DNA of 64,000 nt from Acestrorhynchus altus (GCA_034509495.1 CM067511.1:24218200-24282199); one strand, 5' to 3'; counted from the stretch's first letter, positions 24,606-38,409 are shown. Numbers and translations: made by a program. The notes: generated from the sequence alone by a model not told the origin.

Positions 24606-24681
<76 letters not shown>
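24606..24681 (+). repeat. (AC)n microsatellite
   Basis: Uninterrupted CA dinucleotides in intron 2, about 570 bp from exon 2. Confidence 0.98.
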
Positions 24682-24684
<3 letters not shown>

Positions 24685-25250
24685 TCAGAATATAAGCTGC
24701 AGTCTCTGGACACAAAAAAGGTAAAGCAAATACTCTAAATCCCACATCCAATATTTTCCAATTTTTCCACAAATCTCCAGTCAAATCCAATCATCAGTCA
24801 AACAGCAGCTGATCTACCATCTCACTCCATCCCAGCTCTTCACACAAACAGTCACCACCACTTCTTACATAAGCGTTCAGACAAAATGCCTTTATGCAAT
24901 GCTGGAAAAGAACAAAAAATGAAAACTCTCAGTTGTCAAAAGCAGAACTGACAGCTCGAGTGCAAAAACACAGAACAGTCAAGAAAACATATCGTCACTA
25001 CACCAAAAACCTTTGTCTCTTAAGCGGGGCCTTTACAGGTGGAGAAAAATACATCTTCTACTGGTCTATTCATTCTGTGATGTTCACGTAATGTAACGGG
25101 CAGGTCACGTAACAAACTCTCACTGCACTCACATAACATGGAGAGCACAGATGTTCAAACTTCTCCTCTCCTCCTCATATCCAAAACACAGGCTGTAGGA
25201 TACGGTGGGCTGCATGAATAACAATGACATTCTCACACACTAGCTCTTAC

Positions 25251-25426
25251 CCCAGGCAGCAGACCCTCAGGTGGGGTTGGAGACACTGCTTCGCCGTCAG
25301 GTCGGACACATAGCTGTGGGGACATGGTGGGTGACTCGTCGATGAAGGGCATCGTTTCGGAACCATCCTGAGACTTCCTGTCCTCCGCACCATCTCCTTC
25401 ATAACCATCCGTGTTGTAGTTAAAAT
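25251..25426 (-). CDS. abr: abr exon 2: acidic and SP/TP-rich N-terminal segment
   Basis: The 176 nt begin after an acceptor (TACCTGCAG) and end before a donor (GTAAGAGC). With the A carried from exon 1 they encode residues 21-79. The start reads NFNYNTDGYEGDGAED, the middle GSETMPFIDESPTMSPQL, and the end SPTPPEGLLPG. These blocks match the vertebrate ABR N-terminus that precedes the DH domain, and BCR has a related segment. The stretch is predicted to be disordered and offers several Ser-Pro/Thr-Pro sites that proline-directed kinases could use (inference). The exon enters with one base carried over and leaves in phase 0, which matches exon 3. No frameshift or stop is seen. Confidence 0.95.
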
Positions 25427-25960
25427 CTGCAGGTACACAAAGTGGGAGCGTTACTTGGGGAGAGCAATATGACAATATTTGTTCAAATCCTGATCAATTC
25501 TGTTATTATGATACACAATATACTTCACTGAGCAAATAAGACATCATCCGTGTTCATGTGAGTGTATTTAGTCCTGTTTAGAAGAAGTGCTTGAAGTGTT
25601 TGAATAGCATTTTTAAAAATATTTTGTCTTCCCGTCAAAATATTGTGAGAGTGTATCTTTAATTTTCACTTTTGCATTACAACATATCATCCACCTCTAG
25701 TGTTACTATGTATCTTAGACAGTTTCTGGCATCCTTCCATTTTCTGAAACTGTTATTGAAAGCTTGATTATAGACAATATTGATTCAAAACCTGCCAGAG
25801 ATTTAAAATCAGTAGTTTTTAATTGAAGCACGTCACATAAAAGTAGGCTATCAAGCTCAAACTCCTCACTCGGGAACACACGCAACTAACATTACATCAG
25901 AGTGTGTGCACTATATGTTATGATGTTTGTTAGGTTTATTATATAAATGCAATTTAGACT

Positions 25961-26282
25961 AGGGCTGGGCAATATGGACAAAAAAAAAAAAAATCAAATC
26001 TCGATATTTTAACTAAATGACGATATATGATATACAACACGATATATGAGGTGAAAAAATTGGGACAGCCCCATGAAATCCTTCTTCAGTGTTTTTTACT
26101 ATATTTAAACCATTTTGATTTTCACTACTTCTTTATTCACACTAAGTCCTGGAGGGGAGTGTAGAGGAGGAGCTGAGAGCAGGGGGGCGGATCAGGGCAG
26201 AGGAGCAGACTGAAACAAAACATTATTTAAAAACTATAAATGATATCAGCTTCGCCCATATCTTGCTACGTTTATACCCCGA
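25961..26282 (+). mobile_element. copy of the GGGCTGGGCAAT repeat family (right-truncated)
   Basis: It starts AGGGCTGGGCAATATGG and shares ATGAAATCCTTCTTC, the GAGGAGCTGAGAGCAGGG block and GCCCATATCTTGCT with copies elsewhere in the window. The expected CCCAGCCCT end is absent. Confidence 0.65.
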
Positions 26283-27693
26283 ATTTAGACTAAACACTGG
26301 AAGCTCACCGCTGATAGAATAAACAGGACTGAGAAGATTCCAGTGACCAAGCAATGCAAAGACACTCAAAGATGAGTGAAGAATGAAGAATATAATAGGA
26401 TAATGCCATACAGATGTTTGGTCTTTTAAAAGCAACAATAGTATCAAAGACACACTCGGGAAAAAGGCCATGTTGTAGATCTCTCATTTAAACTAGTCAA
26501 AAATAGCAGAACTCAGAGGACTAGCCTCAATAAACAAATATGGATCCCTGAGTCATTGTGTAACATATGTATTTCATATCTCAACACAATGTTCTACACA
26601 GGATAAAGGCTTGCTTAATCAAAGTAACATCCAGATCCATAACAAAGATTCACCAGAAAAAGCTCTTCAAACGCATGAGGAAGAACCAATAGAAGGAAGC
26701 AAGACTCAAAAGCAAGCCAGCCCAGTCCTGGTCTTGAAGATCTTTCACTATGAATGAGTTTGAAAACACAATCTAACACACTTGATCCAGTTAATGGATG
26801 TAAAAGCTAGGTGTCATTTAAGAAGATACTGTGATGTAATATATCAAAACTGCAAATTTCATCCTATTGTCCAGCCTCAGGCTAAAGCATCAGCTGTGGT
26901 TATAGCAATCTAGTGATCATACCAGAAGATGAAGAGTGGCACATGCTAATGGATGCAATCAAGCAGGTCTGGCACAGAGAGCCAGAGGAGAAAGAGCAGG
27001 TGCCATATTGGAGCTCACAAGTGCAGCAAATGCTCTAACAGCTGCACAGAAATATAGCCAGTCTGCTAAGACGGTTCCTTGAGTTCTCAGCATGAACATG
27101 TGAGAGTAAAAAAAAAAAAAAAAAAATCTCTCTATTACAGTTTGCCAACATCCATGAACCTCCAGATCTGCACCTCCAAGCAGGTGCCTTAGAGCAGAGG
27201 CATCGTGGGAAAAGAGTGGGCAGAGGTCAGACTATAAACACTGGCAGCTCACAGCTGGTGGAGTTCACAGGATGGCAAACACTGCAGTGATTAAGCAAAG
27301 CAGCCACTCTCTGAAAGAGAGCAGGCCGCCCGTGTGAAGATCATATTATAGAATAATCCAATTCCACAGTCCATGAGTACAAATATACAGAGCTACATAG
27401 AACATGGGCAGTTTCTGAAGATGTGGGTGTGTTCAGAGGAGACGTGTCTTAATTAATTGAAAGCAAAAACCTGCATGTATGTCCAAATCAGTGGACACAC
27501 TCTCCCATATGGCCACAGACCAGCATAAAAACAAGGCCCAGAGGTGTTGTAAAGGCTAGTTACTGTGAAAAATAGTGACAGCCAATGAAATTCAGTGCCT
27601 GCAAACCCATCAAGACATTTGTTCTACTGAACACAAAAGCTATACATGATTTATTTAAATGTACAACAATATTGGACAAATGTTCATATTAAG

Positions 27694-28010
27694 ACTGAGC
27701 AATATATAAATATTTATATTGATATCAGGATATAAACAGAGCAAGATATTGGCTAAGGTGATATTATTTATATCAAGTTGTAAAGTTTTTAAATAATGTT
27801 CTTCATAATGTTCCTTTTCTGCTCCTCCGCTCTCAGCTCCTCCTCCACAATGCTCTCCTCCACGCCATTCCCACCCTTATGTACACAATGAAGGGGGCAT
27901 AAGACAGTGTTGTGTATAAAGAAGAAATGAAAATCAACACTTTAATAGGTTTAAATATAGAAAAAAAAGACTGGAGAAGGATTTCATGTCCATATCGCAT
28001 CACATCTCTT
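27694..28010 (-). mobile_element. copy of the GGGCTGGGCAAT repeat family (minus)
   Basis: It shares GATATCAGGATATAAA, CTCTCAGCTCCTCCTC and GGGGGCATAAGAC with the 11776 copy. It is followed almost immediately by a SINE at 28020, so its end was probably lost or used as the SINE insertion site. Confidence 0.6.
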
Positions 28011-28019
28011 TCATCCTTC

Positions 28020-28215
28020 ACACAGTGAAACACACACATACACACTAGTGAATTCACACACTACGGGACAGTGAGCACATGTGCCTGGTGCAGCCCTATC
28101 CATGGCACTCACGGAAAGGGCACTTCAGTCATGTCCTGCCTGTTCAGGGAATCAAGCTGGCAACCTTCCAGTCACAATACTGGTTCAAGCTGCTCACAAG
28201 CCCATGGCTGCCCAC
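28020..28215 (-). mobile_element. tRNA-derived SINE copy (family 1, copy c)
   Basis: Reverse-complement features are GGGCAGCCATGGGCTTGTGA at the head, then GACTGGAAGGTTGCCAGCTT, CATGGATAGGGCTGCACC and the CACTAGTGTG tail. It is the most complete minus-oriented copy of the family. Confidence 0.7.
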
Positions 28216-30436
28216 CAGGCCATGGCTGATTTTTTGTCCATATCAGTTTGGAGAGAATAAATCTAATGGGTAGGACTGACCACTGACACCAGACCAATTC
28301 AATCAGCCAATACATGTTTGATATTTAAAGTTTGCTTCTTAGAATGTTACTAACCTCATCTTTTAAACGAACCAATGAAGCAATATTTCCCTTTCCAGAT
28401 ACGGCCTATGTTTTAGCAACAGACAGACACAGTATAGGGCAGCAAATCAGAAGGTCAATAATATATTGCATTTAAAATTAATAAATCAAACATGATTTAT
28501 TCAAATAATCTTCTAATTTGGATGCCCTGCCATGTGCTTCTTTAAAAAAAGCAACCAAGGCTAAGATGCTCTTCGTTTACACATTAATGGGTGGGGCTAA
28601 ATGGCTATAAGTTGAAAAGTATTCAAAAATAGTATTCTAAAAATATTTACATATAATGCAAAAAAAATGAACCAAGAATTTCATGGTCTCAATACCATGA
28701 CCTCAATTTTCATGCGCTATTTCATATTTACATTACGATTCACAACAAGCTATTCTGACAAATGCCCACAAACCAGCTCAGAATGTACACTAAGACGATT
28801 CCACAACACAGCTGTGCCAAACTTGCAGGATATTCATCACAAAATGAATCTAAAAGGACAGTAATGGAAGGAAAATGTTTTACACTGAGGTCATGGTTAG
28901 GGGTAGAGTTAGGTCGATTAGTTCATTTTCTGTTTCTTTTGTACCCAACACTAAGTAAAAGTAAACTGTAGTAAACATATTTAAAATGAAAAAGTGAATT
29001 ATTCCATGCTATTGGTCCTCTTTTAATTACTGCATTGGTTGGTAAAGAAACACACATACACTGTGCCAAGGGAGAAGATGCCACGTATCTCAAAATATGG
29101 CAAGAGGCATACGTCCACACAAGCAGTTTCAAATGAGTCCCCTGGGGAAACACTCTTCACATGGTCTTCACTCTTGATGGAATCCTCTCGTGAGGTTACT
29201 GTATCATTTGGGCTCTTTATAGTGTGGCTTATTGAAACAGTAAAACTTTGCAACTCTCTTGTGGCGCAATGGATTTATCTGCCGTCATTCCAGCAGTGAA
29301 TTTGCAAAACATGGGGGCCATATCTCACCATTATACGGGGTACATGAGGTACGTTTGGTAGCAAAGACCACGGGAGGAGACATGACAGGAAGCTATTAAA
29401 CCTTAACAACATGAGCTTGTGTAACAGATGCTTTATCAGTCCAGTACATCCTGAGCATTGTGTAATAATGTGTGTGTGTGGGTGTGTGTGCAGTCCCATA
29501 TGAGAAAGCCCTCATCAATACTGTATGGCAGCAGTGAAAAGGATGATTGTCCTTCTTAACTAGTGTGGAGGAAATGGATTGAATGTAGGCCACTGGGCTT
29601 TCACCCCCTTTCTCCATCTGCCTGCAGCTCTTTCACACTGGCCCTTAAATGCCCTGTGTGGTTCTAGCTATAGAATTACTACACGGTTCCATGGCCAATG
29701 ACTGATCGACCAATTGCCTGCTGCGGCTGTTCTCTTAGTGTGTTGTTTCTCTTATATAAAACTCTGTAAGAACTGTAGATGCTGATTGTTCTTTTAATTA
29801 TGCAATAAAATATTCTTAAATAGGCTATTTATGACCTTAATTTATAAAGATTTTTAAACAATTAAAGTCTTTCGATTCTTAAATAATTTCTTTAAATCAT
29901 TCTACTCGTGTTACGACCTTTACACACACTGACAGTCAGTCTGAATTGGACTCATTTACATAATTCATTCAAAGTCAATAAATGATTTTAAACACTTGTA
30001 TAACAGATGATGTCTTGCACACAAAACATGATTTTGATGCATGAATATTTTATTCACACTATTTTAGAAAAACCTTCACAGAAAACTTCAACTTACTAAT
30101 ACATAATCACTGTTGTCTCAGCCAGGGGCATTGCAACAACCAAGATGATGGATTACCAAGATGGATGATTGCTGCCTCCCAGCCACTTAAAAATGGTCTT
30201 TTTGGACATATAGATATATTTTCAAGTACAACAAACATGTTCCCCAACAAACATTGTCACAGACAGAGCACAAGAGATTACTTTGAGTTTAGTACTGTCC
30301 TGAAAAGACACACTTCCAACAAATCCTCCAATGTTATAAAATGTAGACAAGCTAGAAATGCACACTAGTATGGGTGCAACAGTACAACTGTAACTTGCCC
30401 AACTGTCTTTTTAAAATAAATAAAAAGAGACCTAGC

Positions 30437-30439
<3 letters not shown>

Positions 30440-30494
<55 letters not shown>
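30440..30494 (+). repeat. (TG)n microsatellite
   Basis: Uninterrupted TG dinucleotides in intron 1. Confidence 0.98.
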
Positions 30495-30495
<1 letters not shown>

Positions 30496-31538
30496 CCATT
30501 GCAATTTGAGGACATTAAGTTAAAAATGTAAGTGAAATATGCCTAAATGTAACAAAATTGTATCGAATCAAATCAGGACTCGAACCATTGCCGATACCCA
30601 GCACTAATACTGTTGCATAACTGTAAAATAAAGTGTTAGACAAGTCTTGCTTGTAGAGGGTTACATATTCAGTAACTCTAGGCATGTATCTGCTGATATT
30701 ATTACAAAATCATATTTGCATTTACAGAAATTAACCGACATTTTGCTGGTGAAGGTGTAGAGATTTGCAGAAGTGCTTCATGGTCCACTCAAAAAATGTC
30801 CCAAACTAGTGGGAATAGAGTGCTTTGAGCTTCAATACACTCCTCAAAACAGACAGTTCTGAAATTCAGATACAAATCTACACAACAGCCAGCAGCTAGA
30901 TTCAAATTTCTAAATATAATATCAATGTCTTTACTTTAATGGCTTTAGTGCAAGGCTGGTGTTCAATTATCTCTCGCTGTTGTCTGCCCTCATTTGCCCA
31001 CTTCCTGAGAAGCTAAATTGCTCAGTATTTCTTTTACCAACAGAAATAGCATTGCCAAATGTAAATAGATAAATACATCATTTTTTATATATTTTTTTTT
31101 GCGTCAAAGAAGCTATGAAAGTATAAGTGGGGCAGTGAAGTAGGAGATGAAAGCAGACTCAATGCTCGCAGTCGCACAGCAGGACATTTTCACTTTCAAA
31201 CACAGCGCTATTGTTTCCGAAGAGAAAGAGGAAGAGAAATGGACAGCGTGAGTTGGTGAGTGTATGTGTTTGTGTATTACAAACAAGCACTAGGATTTGT
31301 TGATGTCCATGTCCAACTTATTTGGCAGAGACAGGTTTTTATTATGCATTTGCAGATGACATGCCAATCATCCTGATGCCAGACACACAAGAAAAACAAC
31401 TGCTGACTTCCATTAAAAAGCCCTAATGTTGAGACAAGTACAGAAGTCTGGAGTTAAAGTTAGAACATATATCAGTTTCTTTACGTGCACAGACTATTAA
31501 ATACTTTCTGCTGTTCCACGGTAACACAATACCTTTAA

Positions 31539-31560
31539 TATATATATATATATATATATA
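31539..31560. repeat. short (TA)n microsatellite
   Basis: Eleven TA steps followed by AAATA-rich sequence. Confidence 0.95.
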
Positions 31561-32148
31561 AATAAAATATAATAAATATAAATATAAATAAAATCACACT
31601 TAACATTTAGATCATACACTAGGTGACTACGTTATCTATATTCAAGTAAATGTTTCTCACCTTCACACATTCTCATGATCACACTCACACACACACACAC
31701 CTTACCAGCATGAGAGATTAGGGAGCGGAGGACGCACACAGCCTCGAAAAAGAAAGCCATACGTCCGTTAAGATAGAAATTTCCTTCGGTTGGAGGAAGC
31801 CTCAGGAACATCAGGTACACTACTGTACTTACAAACACAAACACACGCATGTACACAAGAGGATGTGGCGAGTGCTGACTCTTGAAAGGTATTCATTCAA
31901 AGTATGCAAATACTATTCAAAGTGACCAAGAGGTACAGTTGTACAGGGAAGTGGAGTACATTCTGTGGAAATGCTCTGAAAACTCAGCAGCTTTAATGAC
32001 ACCTTCCAGTAGAAGGTGGGCAGAACACTTCAGTGGGTGAGTCGGTTATCACAGCAGATCAAATCAGAGACTCCTTACAACTCCTATAGCCACACAAATG
32101 TTCTTACAGTTTCAATCAATTCATAAATCAATCTAAATAAATAGATAA

Positions 32149-32172
32149 TAAATAAATAAATAAATAAATAAA
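32149..32172 (+). repeat. (AAAT)n microsatellite
   Basis: Six AAAT units in an AT-rich stretch. Confidence 0.95.
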
Positions 32173-33710
32173 TCTGACATTTGGGCCACTGTCATACACA
32201 TATCGGATTCACTTCAATGTGACATTCATGCAACTTTTACATTAATCCAACTCAGCATTCCTGAGGGTTTGTAATGAAATGACTGAACACGGCCGCAGGA
32301 AGGCAAGAATCTTAAAGGAAACGTGCATAATTTGAATTCATTACATGTGCATTTTTTTTGTAAGATTCAGCAAACATCCAGATTATTCCAGCAGGAGACG
32401 TTCCAGCTTGTGCACAGGTGGAAAAGGAGGGACGGGGTGTGTGGAAGAAAACGTGCTGTACACACAAGTAGAGATGGCAGAGAAAGTCAGTTTCAAAAAA
32501 TTCAGTTTGGTCTGGAAGCCAGTGTCATTACCGTGGCATTGAAGGGAGGGGTGTGGCTATGGTGGTGGAATTCAAATATCAACAGTCGTTTTCTAGAATC
32601 TGGCACAAGTTTTACTACTAACTTTTAACAACTAAGTTTAAAAAAAAAAGCAAGAACGCAAACCAAAGGAAAGTAGTTCGAATAACGTGCCCTTTTCAAA
32701 GGCCCATATAACTCACAATGCTGGCCACGGCCTATTCACCACATCACTCATTTAAATTCTGATAAGTGTTTCCAGAGTAACTAACATATCGTTTGTAATT
32801 CAAATCTCATTTAAATCAAAACTTAAATGTTAAATTGCGGGATAAATACACTGTATGTTTATTTCAATTTACCAAATTACGGAGTTTTGTAAGCAACCTT
32901 TGCCCAAAACACTAACTCACAAAAACATTTTAGAAAATGCTGGCCATTATATAGCACCCAGGCAGGATCACTACAGTTACACCAGTAATGGTATTACAGT
33001 GACTACATGCCATTGTAATTCACTGATTACGCCAGTTCTACATCAAGGACAAGAAGTTTATTATTATTTATTTATTCATTCATTCATTCATGCCGTTCAC
33101 TCAATATCTCTTAATTAACCTTTACAGTTTCTTAGATTCTGGAAATCTTTATCTTTACAAATACATACCCATAACAAACACCGATTTTCTGGAAAGGCTT
33201 CATGCTAGAGGTTGGGGCATTGCTGGTATGATCTGCAAAGATGTTACGGTCAGGTGCTTTTGTTTCGTTCGTTTAAAAGACAGCTCCACAGCGCAATGGC
33301 TTGAGCACAGTATACTTTATAGCAGTCATACACTGAACTGTACTAGACTAAAAATAAATGAATAAATAAATTAAAAAAAAACATGGTCGAAAACATAATT
33401 ATAAATCTACCCAAAAACAATGTATCCTGAGAATACCAATGTCCTCATACCTGTACATTAACCCTTAAGACAAGTGCTCAATCACAGAGGTACAGGTGCT
33501 GATGCTCCCATTCAACAGTAACGTCAACAAGAGCAGCTCTAAAAGGTTACCAGGCTGCCATATGTGCGCTGATGAAGTATGAATGCTGTCTGTGGAAACA
33601 AAACAGGCTAAAGAAAGGACTGGACTACAGTGATATTGCCATGGTGATGGCCCCAGACAAATTTTCCAATGCTGCCAAGATAAGAGGAAAGGTACACATG
33701 CATACAGACA

Positions 33711-33779
33711 GGCGCACACACACGCACACACACAAGCACACACGCACACACACACACGGACACACAGACACACACACCA
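33711..33779 (+). repeat. imperfect (CA)n microsatellite
   Basis: CA dinucleotides interrupted by CG, AG and GG steps. Confidence 0.95.
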
Positions 33780-34639
33780 ACTGATACTCTATGACTGAAA
33801 GTAATTCTGGTCATTTGCATTTACTGAGATCACTAAAGCATAATAAAAGCATGAGGTTTACAGAATCTGTGGTTAGTGTGAGGAACCGAATGTGTCGGAG
33901 CTGTAACTCAGTAGAATAGTGCAGACTATGGCTGTACAGTTCAATACATTTGATTTTCCTTTTGCAATTCAATGATTCGGCTTCCTTTTTATAATTTTAT
34001 AATTTATAATTAAAATTTTATAAAACACCTGAACATGTGTTCACTGCAAAAAGATCTTTTTGGAGCAAGCAGCAATTCAGACACTGAAACCAGAAATTTA
34101 AAAATTAAAATTTGTCAGACGATCAGAAGCATGGAACGGTCTTTTCAGTTCAGGTCACTTTCAGTTTTGATTCAATATTTTACTCCCCTGATATTAGAGG
34201 TATATAGAAAATATCAATATATTAAAGTATTAAAGTATTATGGTTTGCAATACTGTAGATTCTCAACAACACACTATTTAACTTAATAGTTGTAAAGATT
34301 GGTGGTAGACCGTTGTTTAAACCTGACCACTAGTTGACTAGTGAAGTAGACTAGTTTTGCTCAGTCTTAATGCCCCACTGTTCTGACTAAATAAAGTGAA
34401 AGTAAACTTTTCTTTACTCAGATTTTATCCATATGGTGGTGCATTGCCATTAAAATATCACAGTATATTGAATATTAAGCCCTGTAATGTGGTACACATC
34501 ATGTTGCCAGGTTCATGCCAATTCAGAGCCCTACTGGTAAGGATGTTGAAAAGGAAGCTTTGGAGGAACACACAACCCAGTCTACCCCCAGACAGAGACA
34601 TGTGCCCTTGAGCCCACTGCAGACTCACCAGTTGTACCA

Positions 34640-34892
34640 CTTCTAGTTACTGTCCAACCATACCAGGAACTCCCCACTAACCCTACCTGATTGAGATATA
34701 TTCTGATGCAATCAGCTTGCCATCACATTTTTGTTCTGGTCAAAGTAGACATTTTCCTGCTTCAACACATCACCTTCAAGAACTGAGTGTTCACTTGCTG
34801 CCTGACATATCCACCCCTTGACAGAAGCCACTGTAGATGAAGGTAATCACTCTTTCACCCTTCAGCTGCCAGTGGTACTAATGTTATGGCTG
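34640..34892 (+). mobile_element. fragment of a non-autonomous DNA transposon
   Basis: It contains CACCTTCAAGAACTGAGTGT, TTCACTTGCTGCCTGACATA and the terminal block CTAATGTTATGGCTGGGCAG, which resemble the end of a fish element whose terminus I recall as ...ATGTTATGGCTGATCGGTG. The same terminus appears inverted near 14470. There is no coding capacity. Confidence 0.5.
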
Positions 34893-36102
34893 GGCAGTTT
34901 ATATAAAATTAAATATCAAACGTGCTAAAATCAGTCACAGACAAAACCTCTCCAGTGTTCATCACACTGATGAGCCATGACACCCTGTGTTGAGGTGGAT
35001 TGTGTAACGCCAGCCTAAGGAGTTATGGGTAGCGTGCTGATGATGACACCAAAGTGTTTAAGCAGACTGTGCTGGTGCCCTGTCAGTTCTGGTTATGCAT
35101 ACACACACACACACACACACACAAAAATCAGCCACATTCACTGGAGCCTTGAGTCCTGACAAACAACAAGCCACCATTTAGACATGTCAATGTCAATCAA
35201 AAGCTTGTTGCCATGGTGAGGCGCAGGGCTGCCATGACGACCCTTTTATGCAATCAGAAGCTGAATGAGAATGTGGAGGGTCAGGAGCAGTTATTTCAGA
35301 GCTAAACACTCAACAGGTTTAACCAGAGATGACTGGAGGTAGACCAGGGACGCCTGTGCTGCTTTCTAACACGCATCACCTGTGCTGCTTTGCATGCAGG
35401 GACAGAGGAATGCATAGTTTTGACAGAAAGCTGCTACAACTGTCAAAACAGAACAATTCACAGTGAATTGGTGTCAGGTTCTACATATAGACTGAATATA
35501 GTGGCTTTCTCTAATGCAAGTAGGAAACACGAATGGAATGGTCACAGAAACGAGGCATTTATTCTGTTACTAAGCTTAACAATCACGTGTTTGTGTCTAA
35601 AGCTCTCTCACTGTCTCTCGTTTGTCTCTACCTCCCTCTCACACAAACACACACACACCATCTCTCTCATCACTTTCAACTTCAAACGCTCTATTTCTGA
35701 ACTCTGCTTACTTGGCCTGTCTTTCAGGAACAGCTTTGCAAAATGTACAGTTTTCCAATAATTGGAAGCATATACACCACAAATTAGCATAATTTGCCTC
35801 AATCTGTGTGGAGGCAGGATGTAACCACCAAGAATCTACGTAAGCCAGTTCATAGCACTATTGGCAAGAACCTGATCATACAGTGCATATTACAATATGA
35901 TAGATGGATATGATTCACTATACTGGGAAATATTCTGATACTTTAAACAATTATATAGATCGCATTTTCTCCCAATCAATTATACTCACAATTGCTATTT
36001 ATGATATGATATATGATGAAAACTTTAACAAACTATAATGCTAAGGAATCCATATTTAATTGATTTTTTTATTATAACTTTAACAAGACTCTGTACTTTG
36101 TT

Positions 36103-36333
36103 GGGGCTCCAAGTGGCACAGGGGTCTAATGTGCTAGCACTATGATCCAGGGATCACAGGTTCAAGTCCTGGGGGTACAGAACAAAATTGACCATGCTCT
36201 CTGGCTCCGAGCATGTTGGCTGTGTATATGTATTAGAGGAAGCATGTGCTTGTCTTCACCCTCCAAGTGTCGGAAGCATACAATGATAGTGGGAAAGCGG
36301 ATACCTGAAAATTGGCACTTTGGAATCGGGATG

Positions 36334-36335
<2 letters not shown>
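36103..36335 (+). mobile_element. tRNA-derived SINE (family 2)
   Basis: The head has an RNA polymerase III A box, TGGCACAGGGG (36114-36124), and a B box, GGTTCAAGTCC (36159-36169), at tRNA-like spacing. The body continues with GAGCATGTTGGCTGTGTATA and GAAGCATGTGCTTGTCTTCA. It runs into a (TA)n array. It differs from SINE family 1. Confidence 0.7.

Positions 36336-36375
<40 letters not shown>
36335..36375. repeat. (TA)n microsatellite at a SINE end
   Basis: TA dinucleotides directly following the family 2 SINE body. Confidence 0.97.
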
Positions 36376-36377
<2 letters not shown>

Positions 36378-36394
36378 CACAGTCCACACTACAC

Positions 36395-36402
36395 CTATTT
36401 GT

Positions 36403-36477
<75 letters not shown>

Positions 36478-36487
36478 GGACAAATAG
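36395..36487. repeat. perfect 15-bp inverted repeat flanking a long (TA)n
   Basis: CTATTTGTCCATATA at 36395-36409 and its exact complement TATATGGACAAATAG at 36473-36487 bracket pure (AT)n. The whole can fold into one long hairpin. The ends resemble those of Tc1/mariner-type MITEs (...TTTGTCCATATA), so this may be a MITE whose middle was replaced by the microsatellite. Confidence 0.7.
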
Positions 36488-38390
36488 TGTGAATGAACTG
36501 TCTTCTGTATTCTCCCTGTCATTTTCTCCCTCGCCCTCTTTCTGATTCGCATCAACCTCATCTACTCAGCACAATGAATGGTGTCATCTGCCAGACCCAC
36601 TTGTGTGTCTGGGGAGACTCAAAATTCAGCTCTTTTTTGGCTGCCATCCCACTACAACAAACAAGAATGTGTGTGCATGCACACACACACACACTTGATT
36701 CCATGGAATGGATAAATTACGACAGCCATTAAGGCGGGGAAATGTTGGTTAATGTAATCTGGGGGGTTAATTGCTAAAATGCTGAGGACAAAGAGGTCTG
36801 GAGGACGGGAAATTGTGATTATAACAGATTCAAAGGCAATAATCCAACCATTCCATTCTGGAATAAATCCATCCTTAAATAACACTGCATTGCTTGCAGT
36901 GCAACATAATCTAACAGACAGACAGACAGAATGTTCTGATGATAAAAGAAATAGCACCAACCCAGTACAGGTATCAGTATCAAGCCAATGTCAGCAGAAA
37001 ATGCTAGATAAGGTTTCAGTTAAAAGAATGAATCTGATCCATTACTGTAACTAATCGAGACAGGACTAACAGACCATTAATAAGTAACCAAACTAGGGAT
37101 GCATCAGTGAAAATCCAATATCTGTGTAAATACAAACTCAGTTTTCACATTAAAACTACAATTTATTCATATTTAGTGAACATTTAACATTTTTATCATT
37201 TTAACATCCCACCAAAGCCCAATAGGATTGTGGGACACAACAGCCATTGTGGGACATTCTCTGACACATTAAAAAACTTCCACACAGCAAAGAAGACTCT
37301 AAATCCATACTGGTTGCAATTTAAACACATAATCCAAAATCCCTTATTCAGGCGAACATAATAATGACCAAATATATAATTATTTTGACCAAATAATTTC
37401 GATTTTCAGTGTGTTCAGTTTCCATCCATAGTTTAAAATAGAGCAACCAAAGCTAGAGTTGTGTTATTTAAGTGTGTATTTGCCATAATAGGAGTAGCAG
37501 AGAAGTTAAACAGATAGTAGCTTTATCCAGATGTAGTTAAACAAATGACTGCTTTGGTATCCTAAAGCTAGCTTTTTAAATTTATTTAAACTAATTCTTA
37601 AAGCCAAAAACAGAGTAACATGGTCTCACATAGCAACATCCATTTAGGATGAATTGTTAACATTTTTTTGATTTTGTCATCGTTCAGCTAAAGTAAAATC
37701 TGCTATTCTTATAGAACATTAATTGGTGTACTGAAATTACAGGGGCGGAGAGAGGTTATCATGGTGTGATGTTATGATGAGGCAGGTGAGGGAGTTGTGA
37801 GCTGGGGGCTCACAGCACTGACAATATGCTCAGCACCATCTTAAGAGAAAAATCCATAAACACAGTTGAACACAGTTCTAGTTTTATCATAATTAGAAAA
37901 ATGTGTTTATGTCATTTTAATACATTGTTATTTTAAGTTTACTTAACCTTACGTTACTTCAAGAATTGTATAGAAAATAAATATTGGTATCACCGGGTAC
38001 CTGAGGTTTTCGTATATGTAGGGGAAAAGGAAAAGTGGCATCATGCCTGTCATCTAGATGATAGATAAAGGAGAACAGGAGCTTGCTGTAAGGGACTGCT
38101 GTGGTGATGGAGATAACTATAAACAAAATGATGGATTAACTTCATACAAAATGTTCTAACAGCGGTTAAAGGCTTTTCAGTGAGAAGGCTCCAATTGACT
38201 GAGGTTGAGTAGTTGGCTGGATTTATACAAGATGCAGTAGAAACATATGACAGCATGATTGATGAACAGACATGCGCACTCGTTCTCTCTCTCATACCAC
38301 TGAAAAGATGAAGTAAATTAAAAGAATTAAAATAAATAAATACATACTGCTATGTGAAAAGTATCACGAAGTGTGTATGCATGTACTGCA

Positions 38391-38409
38391 TGTGTGTGTG
38401 TGTGTGTGT

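Larger units (their letters stand above)
9231..25250 (-). other. abr: abr intron 2 (contains the alternative first exon)
   Basis: The intron is 16020 nt, with donor GTAAGAGC below exon 2 and acceptor TTTCTCTCAG above exon 3. Besides the alternative first exon it carries a repeat copy at 11776-12145, CCTAAC-like repeats, a nested transposon, two SINEs and many (CA)n arrays. Nothing recognisable was seen in about 9240-10600, 10700-11770, 12150-13740, 21000-24190 and 24690-25250, apart from short GA-rich stretches near 23570-23830. Confidence 0.9.

Noticed and set aside
34315..34366. CTAGTTGACTAGTG-type palindrome
   Set aside because: Similar motifs end some hAT elements, but no partner terminus was found nearby.
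36159..36169. Possible tRNA gene (A and B boxes)
   Set aside because: No cloverleaf can be completed and the sequence continues into a repeat body, so it is a SINE head rather than a tRNA gene.
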